A program made the position numbers and the translations under genes. Positions 1 to 9,946 of a DNA stretch of 64,000 nucleotides are shown here, in pieces (position 1 is the first letter of the stretch; the number at the start of each line of letters is the position of its first letter). The notes beneath the pieces were generated by a model. It saw only the letters and a program-made list of their open reading frames with translations. It was not told the origin of the DNA and ran no database searches. This DNA comes from Leishmania mexicana MHOM/GT/2001/U1103 (lineage: Eukaryota > Euglenozoa > Kinetoplastea > Trypanosomatida > Trypanosomatidae). The DNA lies in contig NC_018307.1 in NCBI RefSeq assembly GCF_000234665.1, forward strand, positions 186,001 through 250,000, given 5' to 3'.

Positions 1-30
1 CCGGCACCATCTACGCGGACGCCCACCCCC

Positions 31-3000
31 ATGCTCGCGTCGTCGCTGCTGTCCATTACCGGCGCCACCACCGCGGCACCGGACACGATCGTGGACCCAG
101 GCGCAGCACTGCACTTCAAGGCCCTCCACGAAGCGGAGGTGAGCACACGCGGCAGGGATAGGCCGACGCACGTGCAGCTGGAGCGGATCGACCGGCGCCG
201 CAGCAAGCCAAGTCTGTCCGAAGCCGAGTTTGGTGTGGGTATCACGGAACGGCTGTTGCCGGAGTTGCCGCGTCTGCCAGCGTTGCATGAGGTGCACTAC
301 GGCGACGCTGTGGTGCGGGAGCTGGACCGCAGCACGTACTTTGCGCGGAAGCAGGGCAACAGTACGAGTGCGACCACGCCATCGATGAACGCTGGTGCCA
401 GCCACCCCTCGACAGACTCGGCGGCCGCATCCGGCGACGCTGCCGTGGTCGTCATCAACGGCGAGGCGTGTGTGGAGATTAGCCTGGACGAGGACTTGAG
501 TGAGGCGAGCTTTGCGGCTTTTGATGCCGAGGCTGGCAACCCAGTACCGACACCGTCCAACGCCACTGCCCCTGCTCGCACTGTTTCCGCTGCCGCTTCA
601 GTGCCTGCCAGCTCGACCGCAGGAGAAGGACAAAACGAGGCGGCCGATGGCGATGCCAGCGATGCTCCGGCGTCTGGTGACGGCAACGCTGGCGACAGCG
701 ACGCGGAGGAGGACGGTCTCTCGCTGCAGCTCAACTTTGGTGCAGAGCGGCCGTGGTTTGTGCCGGCCTCCGGGGTCGTGCAGCTGCACCCGCTGTCGCC
801 GCAAGACTGCGCGCTGCTGCTGCGGTTCGTGCTGCGTCTACGTCAGCAGACCGAAGTCGACCTTGTGCCGTCGCTGCGCCGCGCGTTGATTGCTGCCGAG
901 CAGCAGACAGCAGAGACGGAGGTGGGCGGTGAGGGCTACGCGGGGGGAGGTGACCCTTCTGTAGTGTCGGAGCCGCCACGCGCGTCGCCGTCACTCGAGC
1001 CTGCCGCAAGCAGTCGTGGCCGCCGCCCCCACCTGACCTTGGCCGATGTAGTTCGCTACCTGGACACCGCGCCGCTGCCGGTGACCGCCTTTACGGAGTC
1101 GCTCCCGGCCAACCACGCGAGCCCCTGCACGTCCAGCTCCGGCCCCGACTCCGCATCCCCGGCCTTCGTGTTTCACATGTACCTCGAGAACATCTCCTCG
1201 CAGAACGCCATCGGGCACCTGGCTGGTCTCTTCGGCATTCCTCAGCGCTCCTTCCAGATGCACACCGCCGCGAGCAAGATGTCGTGCAGCACGGTGATGT
1301 GCGCCATCGCCGCGAACCGCGTGCGGCGTGAGCACCTGCTGCTGCTCAACACCATGCGGCACCCGGGATTCGTCCTGCGCGTGAGCGACATTCACGAAGT
1401 ACGCGAGGATGAGCGCGGCCCCGCTGGCGGCCCGGACGCGTCGTCGCCGTCGCCGACGTCGCAGCGCCTGTTTCGCGAGCTCGCCCGCTGGCAGCCCCTG
1501 TACCACACCGAAGTGCTTCTGCGGCGTGTGTGCAGTGCTGCGAGCGGCAGCGGCGTGTCGACCCGGCAGCAGCTTGAGCACCGCCTGCGCGCGGTGCAGA
1601 CGGTCGGCGCCATCTGCTTCTGTGCAAACCGCGAGGCGTCTCTGGCGCGTGCCGCGACGGACGTGCTGCACAACTTTTTCCGCTCTGCACTGCTGAACGC
1701 GCTGCAGCGCCGCAAGGCGCCGGTGCCGCTGACCCGCTTCCTGAGGCGACCCAACTTGGCGACAGCGCAGCACGCGCATCACGTGAGCACCGATGTGACC
1801 GTTCGGCAGGTGCTGAAGGCCTTTATCCAATGCAACGGTGACTGGCATGCAACGGTGGTGCGCACGCCATATGTGTGGCGTCGCCGCTGGATCAACGCGC
1901 TGCGCGGGCTTGTCTGGAACACTATGGCGAGCCAGCGCATCCGCAAAGCAGGGCGGGAGGTCTGCCTCGGTGATGTCGTGCTGAAGCCAGAGTACCGCGA
2001 TGACGTGCATCGGCGCGGCATCATGACAGTGAAAGCAGAGCACGTGATGGTCGTGACGACGTCTGCAGAAGCGCAGGCGGCGTGCATGGAAGACATCTTC
2101 ATCCCTTTCCTCCGCGGTCGCTACCCAGAGCATCTCTTCGCCGACGAGTCCACCGGGCATCCGATCATGACGCGCACGAACATGCTGGCCCTGCTGCGGG
2201 CGATGCACGCACCGCAGCTGCTTCTCGGCTTCACCGACGAGGTGCGGCTGCTGCTAGACGTCAGAGCCGACGTCTCACCGCTGCTTTTCCGCCGCCTGCT
2301 CGTGCGGCCGCTGGAGCTGGAGTTCGCCATCTTGGAAGACAAGCCTCCCATGCGCGCACTGCACTTCGACGCGGCACGGCTGCTCACGAATGACCGCTGG
2401 CTGGCCGCCGATGGCGCGCAGCAGCAGCAGCCGTCCTCGGGAGCAGGACTCCACGACGACAGCGGCAGCAGCGGCAACGCTCCGCGCCAAACAGCGCTGC
2501 AGCTGACCCGCGCGAGTCATCTTCTACCACCAAGCGTCGTGCTGGAGCGCACAACCCTCGGCGCTCGCCTCGCCTCCGGCATCCTCTCCGAGGAGTTCTT
2601 CAGCGTTCCCTCGCCAGACGACTACGTCGTGCTCGGCCACGCCCACCGCCGCCTCGACGGAGATCTGGTCCAAGCAGCCCCGCACTGTGACACCGCCGTC
2701 GTGGGCGATCGCGTGTACTCGGTGTATATCCGGGCTGTGGTGGAGCACAACCTCGCCGGTCTGTCGAACATGCTGCGCGAGTACTTTGTGCTCTCCGGCA
2801 TAGAGACGGAGGCGGACAGCTCGCTGCAGCACAAGGTGCACCGCATGCGGCGCGAGCTTGATCCAGAGACACAGCTACTGACGGCGCCGGTGTACTGCTC
2901 GACCTGCTACAACCGAGACCACGACACACAGGAGCAGTGTGCTGAGTACCAGTACAAGCGCCATCGACGCGGTGCGCAGCTCGATATGGCCGCCGCCGCT

Positions 3001-6000
3001 CTCCAGCTAGAGGAAGATGCGCCTATTAAGGGGGTGGAGCGAGGAGGAGGTGCGGCGCTGCCTCCGGCGGGGATGCTGGAGGCGAAGAGGCATGGCGGCT
3101 CTGGGAGAGTTGAGGCCTCGGTGACTGGTCCGACCCCTTCGATGCCGTCTGCGGCGTCGACGGCCGCCACAGCGATGGTGTCTGCGCGCACGGTGTGCAT
3201 GCGCTGGCGGCTGAGGCGCCGCCATGACGAGCAGCGCTGGGGCGTACGTTTGACGAAATCGCTTCACCTCGTCGGCATCGAAGATGCGTCACTCCTGCGA
3301 GAGGCCGCAGTGTGGTGTAGCGCGACCCGCGAGGCCTGTGACGCTGTGAACAGCGCATCGACAACGGCAGTGGCCATGCCGGCCGAAGCCGAGGTTTGCC
3401 CGTGGCCATCCTCGTGGATCTCCCAGAGTGCCCCGATGGACGAGCAGGCTCCGCCGTCGTCGTCGTCGTCAACGCTGCCCATCCTTCAGTTCCTGCGGGC
3501 CGCACTTCGTGGCAGCGTCGACACAGACACAGACACAGCCCCTCAGCAGCTGGCCGCGCTTACTGAACTTCTTGCGCAGTCTCCGCTGGTGCGCCTGCAA
3601 CCGGCTGCACTAGCAGTGGCGCTCCCGCCTTCAGCTGCGACGCCGCCGGCGGCGTCGCAGCTGAAGGCGTGCAAGTGGCGCTTGGCGAAGGTGAACGCGA
3701 AGTCGGTTGCCACCCAGCGCGACGTGGCCGCCGCCCTGCTCACCGAAGCTGCCAAGTCCCGCGAGGTGTGGCTCACCTTCGAAGTACCGATAGGCGCCAC
3801 CGCCGAGAACAGCAGCGCTGACGTGTCGCCGCGCGCGAAGTCTGATCCCAGTGACAGCATGGGTGCGCCTACGAAGCGCGACGACGCCGGCTCGACTGCT
3901 TCGCGAGGTGTCGTCCCGCAGAGCACCGCTGCGATGCCACCGCAGCGGCGGCACGAAGCAGAAGCAGCGATGCGGCGTGCCTTGAGCGAGGTCAGCCCCG
4001 ACACACGGCGGTGGGTGCAGGACTTGCCGTACCGAGTCACCGTCGTCCTCAAGAAGCACCGTCGCCAGGTGCAGGCGCACCGCTCCTGGGGGCTGCAGCT
4101 CGACGGCACGGACATGACGCTCGTGAACTTCGCGAATCTAATGTGGCGGTTTATGACTAACTCGGACACACACGACACGCAGGGGCATGGCGGTGGACGT
4201 TGCACCGTTGCCTCCATCGCCCCTGGCGAAGCGTTCCCCCGCCTTAACAGCAGCAGCAGCGGCGAGGGCGATCGCCCCCTTTACAGCACCTCGAAGCTGC
4301 TGAGCGACCTTGATCCAGCACTGATGCCCGTTGTGAACGACATGTACCATGTGGTGCGCATCCACAGCACGCCGGTGCGCCACAAGGCGGAAGCGGCGCG
4401 TGCGATGGCGGACTTTCAGGCATCGCTGGACGCGGCGTTGGCGTCCCCAGACGTCGTCGAGCCGCCTCGAGGCGGTGACCATCGCGGCACACATGCGAGC
4501 ACGTCAGCATCAAGCGAGGAGCACTTTCTCACCCTCACCCTAGAGCGCAAGGCCTCAAGCTACCGACTCTGCAGCTCGCCAGCCACGGGCCAGGGGCTAC
4601 AGCCTGCAGCTGCTGCGCCCAGCGGCCGCAGCGACGCTCCTGTGTCGTCAGACGCGTCCCCGTCTGCTGCGCTGTCGCCCTCAGCCGCAGCAGCGGTGGT
4701 GGACACGGCCCTTCTGGCCGGCTTCGCAACAGAGCGCTGCCCGGTGCGGCCCATCACAGAGGCGCAGCTCTCGCGCAGCGTCGTCACGGTTGCCATCAAC
4801 CGTCTGCTGCTCACGAGCGCGACAGTGGACAAGTGGGGGCTGCGGCTGCAGCAGGGCACGCGGCGGCTGAAGGCGATACAGCAGAACCAGTACTTCAGCT
4901 TCCACGTCTTCGCGGGCAAGAAGTCGCAGGCGACCCGCATCGCCGACACCCTGCGCACCATTCCGGCCTCCAACGCCGCGGCGGGGGCGGCAACACGGGG
5001 AGAGGCGTCGACCTCGGCGGCAAGGCGCGCCCATCACCTCTATTACGTGGAGGGCGTTAACCGCACCGCGGTTCGCTCGCACGCAGAGCTGCGGCAAGCG
5101 CTGCTAACGGCTGCCCAGCCGGCGCAGCAGCAGCAGCAGGAGTCGGGGCGTGGCCTGACGCCGATGCCAGCCCTCCCTCCCGAGTCCGTGACGCTAAGCG
5201 TCCGCCAGTTCCCGCTGCTGCGCCTTTCAGCAACCGTCCGTCGCGGCGGCGTAGGTGAAGAGAGCGCGCTCGGCCCCGTGGGTCTCCAGGTGGACAAGCG
5301 CATGCAAGTAGTCGCCGTGTTCGCGGACAGCGCCATGGCCCGCGCTCTCGACGAGGCCGCAGGACCCATCTGCTCTCTTCGGCGGCTTATCCGCGACCGC
5401 AGCGACGCTAGTGGTGTCCCGGACAGCACACCAGAGGCGGGCTCGGAGGCGGCGTGGGACGTTGTTCGAGATCCGCAGCTGCGGCAGTCGCTGGCGCGGG
5501 TGGTGGCCACCACCTCAGTGCCCTCCACCAGCTCTGCTGGCGGCGGCACCGACGCGACGCGCACGGCGGGGACGGTCACGGCAAGGGGGAAGAGGCCGGT
5601 GCGGCGCCAATGGAACTACGGCATGGATGAAGACAACGAAGAGGACAGCGGCGGTGGAAAGGATGCCCCTGATGCTCGCGTGACGGCCGCAACGGCCGGC
5701 ACGTCGCCCAGCGCGCCAGCGGCGCAGGTCCCAGTGCCGTCCCTGCCGCTAGTGGAGGAAGAGTCGGGTGTCCGCACCGCTCTGCGCGACCTTGCCGCGG
5801 TGGCGGCATATATACAGCAGCAGCTCTGCAAGTGCACGATGGTGGACGGTGTGCACATGCTTCAAGCGTCGATGCTGCAGGAGTTCGCGTTGGCGCAGCT
5901 CGCCAAGTTCGGCGAAAATCACGGGTCAACATCAGACAGCGCGCCATCCTCCGAGGCCGCGGTGGCGGCGGCGGTGACGCTGGCAGCGGTACGGACAGAG

Positions 6001-6171
6001 CTGGCGCAGCTGCATCAGCGTATCGCCGCAGTGGACCACGAAGTTCGCTGGGAGGTTGTGTACGCCGTGGAGTCGAACCGGCCTCTGCGCACGCCGGCGG
6101 ACTTGGCGGCTGCCTTCGCCCCCGGCGTTGCCGAAGAGACCATCATCCTTCAGCAGTTGATGGAGGACTGA
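31..6171 (+). CDS. Giant protein with degenerate TruD/PUS7-like pseudouridine synthase domain and PDZ-like segments
   Basis: The frame stays open upstream to base 1, so the gene may be 5'-partial; from the first visible ATG it encodes 2046 residues. Residues about 379-800 follow the order of TruD/PUS7 enzymes: FVFHMYLENISSQNAIGHLA (about 379-398) matches the motif before the catalytic loop, WNTMASQRIRKAGREVCLGD (about 627-646) matches the family WN..SxRI..xG....GD block, and a segment like the family's RP-rich C-terminal part follows. The catalytic loop, normally GTKD, reads ASKM at residues 414-417, so the nucleophilic aspartate appears lost. The C-terminal half has at least four segments built on WGL/VGL-x-h followed by a short hydrophobic strand (about 1057-1090, 1335-1367, 1585-1617, 1730-1773), which I read as PDZ-like; between them lie Ser/Ala-rich spacers. 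An RNA-binding, non-catalytic role, for example in organellar or ribosomal RNA maturation, is inference only. Confidence 0.72.
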   Translation: MLASSLLSITGATTAAPDTIVDPGAALHFKALHEAEVSTRGRDRPTHVQLERIDRRRSKPSLSEAEFGVGITERLLPELPRLPALHEVHYGDAVVRELDRSTYFARKQGNSTSATTPSMNAGASHPSTDSAAASGDAAVVVINGEACVEISLDEDLSEASFAAFDAEAGNPVPTPSNATAPARTVSAAASVPASSTAGEGQNEAADGDASDAPASGDGNAGDSDAEEDGLSLQLNFGAERPWFVPASGVVQLHPLSPQDCALLLRFVLRLRQQTEVDLVPSLRRALIAAEQQTAETEVGGEGYAGGGDPSVVSEPPRASPSLEPAASSRGRRPHLTLADVVRYLDTAPLPVTAFTESLPANHASPCTSSSGPDSASPAFVFHMYLENISSQNAIGHLAGLFGIPQRSFQMHTAASKMSCSTVMCAIAANRVRREHLLLLNTMRHPGFVLRVSDIHEVREDERGPAGGPDASSPSPTSQRLFRELARWQPLYHTEVLLRRVCSAASGSGVSTRQQLEHRLRAVQTVGAICFCANREASLARAATDVLHNFFRSALLNALQRRKAPVPLTRFLRRPNLATAQHAHHVSTDVTVRQVLKAFIQCNGDWHATVVRTPYVWRRRWINALRGLVWNTMASQRIRKAGREVCLGDVVLKPEYRDDVHRRGIMTVKAEHVMVVTTSAEAQAACMEDIFIPFLRGRYPEHLFADESTGHPIMTRTNMLALLRAMHAPQLLLGFTDEVRLLLDVRADVSPLLFRRLLVRPLELEFAILEDKPPMRALHFDAARLLTNDRWLAADGAQQQQPSSGAGLHDDSGSSGNAPRQTALQLTRASHLLPPSVVLERTTLGARLASGILSEEFFSVPSPDDYVVLGHAHRRLDGDLVQAAPHCDTAVVGDRVYSVYIRAVVEHNLAGLSNMLREYFVLSGIETEADSSLQHKVHRMRRELDPETQLLTAPVYCSTCYNRDHDTQEQCAEYQYKRHRRGAQLDMAAAALQLEEDAPIKGVERGGGAALPPAGMLEAKRHGGSGRVEASVTGPTPSMPSAASTAATAMVSARTVCMRWRLRRRHDEQRWGVRLTKSLHLVGIEDASLLREAAVWCSATREACDAVNSASTTAVAMPAEAEVCPWPSSWISQSAPMDEQAPPSSSSSTLPILQFLRAALRGSVDTDTDTAPQQLAALTELLAQSPLVRLQPAALAVALPPSAATPPAASQLKACKWRLAKVNAKSVATQRDVAAALLTEAAKSREVWLTFEVPIGATAENSSADVSPRAKSDPSDSMGAPTKRDDAGSTASRGVVPQSTAAMPPQRRHEAEAAMRRALSEVSPDTRRWVQDLPYRVTVVLKKHRRQVQAHRSWGLQLDGTDMTLVNFANLMWRFMTNSDTHDTQGHGGGRCTVASIAPGEAFPRLNSSSSGEGDRPLYSTSKLLSDLDPALMPVVNDMYHVVRIHSTPVRHKAEAARAMADFQASLDAALASPDVVEPPRGGDHRGTHASTSASSEEHFLTLTLERKASSYRLCSSPATGQGLQPAAAAPSGRSDAPVSSDASPSAALSPSAAAAVVDTALLAGFATERCPVRPITEAQLSRSVVTVAINRLLLTSATVDKWGLRLQQGTRRLKAIQQNQYFSFHVFAGKKSQATRIADTLRTIPASNAAAGAATRGEASTSAARRAHHLYYVEGVNRTAVRSHAELRQALLTAAQPAQQQQQESGRGLTPMPALPPESVTLSVRQFPLLRLSATVRRGGVGEESALGPVGLQVDKRMQVVAVFADSAMARALDEAAGPICSLRRLIRDRSDASGVPDSTPEAGSEAAWDVVRDPQLRQSLARVVATTSVPSTSSAGGGTDATRTAGTVTARGKRPVRRQWNYGMDEDNEEDSGGGKDAPDARVTAATAGTSPSAPAAQVPVPSLPLVEEESGVRTALRDLAAVAAYIQQQLCKCTMVDGVHMLQASMLQEFALAQLAKFGENHGSTSDSAPSSEAAVAAAVTLAAVRTELAQLHQRIAAVDHEVRWEVVYAVESNRPLRTPADLAAAFAPGVAEETIILQQLMED

Positions 6172-7495
6172 CACGCCCGCCACAGGTGGCGGGAGAAAAG
6201 TCGGTGGGGGTTGACGAGGGGACAAGAGAGGGCGAGAGATGGTGGGCGGGCCGGCAGTGATGTACGCCTGAGACGACGAGGACGGAGAGTGTGGGGGAGA
6301 TGTGCTGCCACGGCGCCACCCATCCACGCCCTTGTCTTGGCCTGCTATTGCTTCTTGTCACAGTGATGATGCGCCCTACTCGGTGGCCGAGGGCGCGTGT
6401 GCGTGCTGCAGCATGACTAAGCGGAGCAGGCGCACACGTCGGATAAAAGACCAAAGAAAGCGAAGCAGGAGCACAGAGATGAAAGCGGAGACCGGTTTGG
6501 GGGGGGGAAGGGGAGCAAGATGTGTCGAGAGCAGCAACACCCCGCGGGGAGGGGGTGCGGAGGACGGCGCAGACACAGCGGTGGCGGTGTACAGATGCGT
6601 GATCGATGCTCAGCCACGGGCGCACACACACCACCACCACCACCACCCTGTCTCTCGCCTCTTGCGCAGCTTCGCATGGAACATGGGGAGCGCCAGTGGC
6701 CCAAGTCATCACCGCCGCCGCCTTGAGCGAGGGATGTGCGAGGTGAGGTGAAGGCCACCGTTGAGCTCAAGCGCGCGTTGCTGCACACTGACGCACAGAG
6801 AGCGATGTGTGTCTCCCACCACCTCTTCCCCTCCATCGTCCCTATTCCCGACTCCCTCCCTCACGTACCTACGTATGCTCCTGCGGGCTCCACCTGCACG
6901 CTATCCACGCGCACACGCCCGCGCGCTTCTCTTCTCGCTGGAGAAAACAGCGAAGCGTCACAGAGTGGCCCACCCACCCACCCAGCTCTCCTCACACCGC
7001 GCCACAAACCGCACGCAACAGTCCCCCCCCCCCACCCCACCTCCCCCTCCCCTCTCTGGCTACCAAAACGTGCGCACGTGTAGGTGCACACCGGCACATC
7101 TTCATCCTCTCCTTGTACGTCACCTGTCACCCCTCCCGTTGCGTGTGTGCGCGTGGTTGACGCGCACTTGTCGATACACCCCCTCACAGGCGTGTCCCAA
7201 GCACGTCGACGGCGAGACACGTACCGCGGCATACATAGACAGACCCCCACGTGTGCGTAGCCCTTCCGACCCGCGACCCGGCAAGCGGTGCTGCTCACGG
7301 ATTCAGAGGTGCCTCTCCCCGTCAAGGGTTTCTCTGTTATCACCTGTGCCCGTCCTGTGAGGTATACACCGAGGGCGGCATTCATTGTTCTTGGCTTCCT
7401 GCGGTCCTCCAGTGCTTTTCCTCTTCTGTCCCCACTCCGTCCCCGCACACCCGACCTCGCCCGCCTCCCCCCTCCCCTGTGCCGGCAGACACACA
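6172..7495. other. Intergenic region before RPT4
   Basis: This gap holds no credible gene. It contains a (CAC)n run near 6630, a C-run near 7022-7031 and long pyrimidine-rich stretches from about 6800 onward, ending in the RPT4 splice-acceptor region. Reading frames here are low-complexity Pro/Ser/Thr/Arg strings, as expected of UTR sequence. Confidence 0.75.
7425..7488 (+). promoter_or_regulatory. Polypyrimidine tract and candidate trans-splice acceptor for RPT4
   Basis: A C/T-rich tract leads into gccggcag with the AG at 7487-7488, 7 nt before the RPT4 ATG. It is the closest acceptor that leaves this ATG as the first start codon. An AG near 7412 is an alternative that would give a longer 5'UTR. 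Confidence 0.45.
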
Positions 7496-8686
7496 ATGCA
7501 GAGCAACGCCCCCTTCGACCCGGAGCGCGAGGCGCTGCGCAACGAAGCCATCAAGAAGACCGTGGAGCGCAACGTCACGCAGGCTCGCTTGAAGAAGGTG
7601 AACGACGACGTCAAGCTCCAGCAGCGGGAGCTGGACAAGGTGGAGGATCAAGTCAACGCCCTCCTCAGCATTGGCCATTACGTGGGGGAGGTGCTCAAGC
7701 GCGTTGATGAGGAGCGCTTCATCGTGAAGAGCATCAGCGGTGCGCGCCACCTCGTCGGCTACCGCAAGAGCATCAAGCCGGAGAAGCTCAAGTTCGGCGC
7801 TCGTGTCGCGCTAGAAATTACCACCTTCACGATCGTGAAGGTGCTGCCGCGCGAGGTGGACCCGCAGGTGTACAGCATGCAGTACATGTCCAGTGACAAG
7901 GACGTGTCCTTCCAAGACATTGGTGGGCTGCAGCCGCAGATGCGTCAGATGCGTGAGGTGATCGAGCTGCCCCTGACGAACCCGGAGCTGTTCATGCGCG
8001 TCGGCATCGCGCCGCCGAAGGGCGTGCTGCTGTACGGGCCCCCCGGCACCGGCAAGACGCTGCTGGCGAAGGCCATCGCCGCCAACGTGGATGCCGCGTT
8101 CCTCAAGATCGTCGCCTCCTCTATTGTGGACAAGTACATTGGCGAGTCCGCCCGCGTCATCCGCGAGATGTTCGCCTACGCGCGTGAGCATGAGCCGTGC
8201 ATCATCTTCATCGATGAGGTGGATGCCATTGGCAGCAAGCGCATCGAGGGCTCGTCCTCCGATCGCGAAATACAGCGCACGCTTATGGAGCTGCTCAACC
8301 AGATGGACGGCTTTGACAAGCTAGGCAAGGTGAAGGTGATCATGGCGACGAACCGCCCCGACACGCTCGATGCGGCGCTGATGCGGCCCGGCCGCCTCGA
8401 CCGCAAGATTGAGATCCCGTTGCCGAACGAGTCGGGGCGACTCGACATTCTCCGCATCCACTCGGCGAAGATAACGAAAAAGGGCGACATCGACTTCGAG
8501 AGCGTCGTGAAGCTGTCGGAGGGCTTCAACGGTGCCGATCTGCGCAACGTGTGCACGGAGGCCGGCATGTTCGCCATCCGCGCCGGCCGCGACTACGTCG
8601 AGAACAACGACTTCAACAAGGCCGTCCGCAAGGTGGCTGACATGAAGCGGCTGGAGGGGACGGCGCACCAGTACTCGGACCAGTAG
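7496..8686 (+). CDS. RPT4: 26S proteasome regulatory particle AAA-ATPase RPT4
   Basis: This 396-residue protein is one of the six ATPases of the 19S base ring, which unfold ubiquitinated substrates and feed them to the 20S core in cytosol and nucleus. Seen in order: an N-terminal coiled coil (about 10-60), an OB-like segment (about 60-120, containing [12 protein letters not shown] and [10 protein letters not shown]), and the AAA module with Walker A GPPGTGKT at 181-188, Walker [13 protein letters not shown] with D240/E241, and the second region of homology with [20 protein letters not shown]. The end [14 protein letters not shown] and the [19 protein letters not shown] block are typical of Rpt4/PSMC6 and separate it from other Rpt subunits. 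Length is normal for the family. The frame is open further upstream, but the ATG at 7496 matches the family N-terminus and follows a splice acceptor. I see nothing defective. Confidence 0.96.
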   Translation: MQSNAPFDPEREALRNEAIKKTVERNVTQARLKKVNDDVKLQQRELDKVEDQVNALLSIGHYVGEVLKRVDEERFIVKSISGARHLVGYRKSIKPEKLKFGARVALEITTFTIVKVLPREVDPQVYSMQYMSSDKDVSFQDIGGLQPQMRQMREVIELPLTNPELFMRVGIAPPKGVLLYGPPGTGKTLLAKAIAANVDAAFLKIVASSIVDKYIGESARVIREMFAYAREHEPCIIFIDEVDAIGSKRIEGSSSDREIQRTLMELLNQMDGFDKLGKVKVIMATNRPDTLDAALMRPGRLDRKIEIPLPNESGRLDILRIHSAKITKKGDIDFESVVKLSEGFNGADLRNVCTEAGMFAIRAGRDYVENNDFNKAVRKVADMKRLEGTAHQYSDQ

Positions 8687-9946
8687 GAAAGGGATTGACG
8701 ACGATGATGTGGCGACGGCGACAGGACGGGGGGGGGCCTCTCTGTCCGGTCTTTGTGTGGCCGTGTGCGCGGCTGTCGTTCCCGTCATGGCGCCGCCACG
8801 CTCCTCCTCCCTCTCCGTGATGATAGTTATTTCCTGGACCATGGATGATGGTATGGTGGCCGTTGGTGTTGTCCGACCCCTTTGCTTGATGCTGTGGGCG
8901 GTTCATGTGTGCGCATGTTCGCGTGTTGGTGTCGGTGTAGTCGTACGTGTGAGGGTGGTGGCCGGCCACTCGGAACAGGGGGAGGAGGGGGCACGCGTGG
9001 CATGCCTCTCGCTCTCTCCTAACAGAGACATCAACGGCGGACACGCACCATCCCCCACCCCTCCCGGTCTCTCTCGGAGGAGGTCGGCGCTCGCATGAGC
9101 GGCTGACGAGGGGTGTGGTGTGTTTTTTTCGGGAGAAGGGGGGAGACAGTGCAGGCGCACGCATGCACACGCCGTGGCGATGGGAAGAAGAGGGTTGACG
9201 GCGGCCACGGCTGCGCGAGAGCCGAAGTGACGGTGCGGCAGGGCTGGTGGTATCCTCGCGTGTCGTCTGTACAGGAAAAGGCGTGCAACGAGGCCATCAC
9301 AGCCACGGCCTCACATGCGCACGCTTTTCTATGTATGTGTGTCTCGCCTCCTCCGCAGAACCCCCAGTGTATCCCCCCAGCACACACGCGCACACACATG
9401 CACACACACACACACACGAGCCATCCCCTTCGCCGCGCGTGACAGTACACCCACCCACCCACCCCGCTTCCTGCACTGTCGTCCGTTCATGTGTCTCTCT
9501 ATCTCCAAGTACGCTGTACACGCCCGTCTGCACCTGTACGCTACCGTGACTTGCTCTCGTCCCCTCCCTCCACCTCTCTGGGTCGGTGTGGCGTTGCAGG
9601 GAGAAGCAGCCGATCCGTGCTGACTGCGCTCGCGTGCACGTGCGCGTGTGGGGGGTTTATGTATGTGTGGCGCTCCGCCGCCCCCCCCCGTCTCTCCGCA
9701 TGCACGCGCTCAAGCAGATGAACTAGAGAGAAAACGGAACGCGCCACAGCGGCAGGCCACCGCACATCGAGTGATTCACCACCACCACCCTCCGCGTGCG
9801 GAGGGTGGTGGGTGGGGGGGGGGACACGAGGCCGCACACGCACGTACCCGCGAGCCCCCATCCCACTGTCTTGTAGCACCGCAAATTTCTGCTCGCTCCT
9901 TCTCCACGCCCTCCCTTCTCCACCCCCTCCGCACCCCAACACCGCG
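8687..9946. other. Intergenic region with microsatellites and acceptor for the GOST-like gene
   Basis: No gene is supported. The gap contains G-runs near 8730, a T-run near 9120, a (CA)n tract at about 9393-9418, a CCCA-repeat tract near 9450 and an imperfect inverted pair around 9780-9830 (CACCACCACCCTCCG and its near complement). The best splice acceptor is the AG at 9875-9876 (ttgtag); the first ATG after it is the start chosen for the next gene. Confidence 0.65.

Noticed and set aside
991..2208. 405-codon antisense frame inside the TruD-like gene
   Set aside because: Shadow of a high-GC coding region; no domain, and the + strand frame has family similarity.
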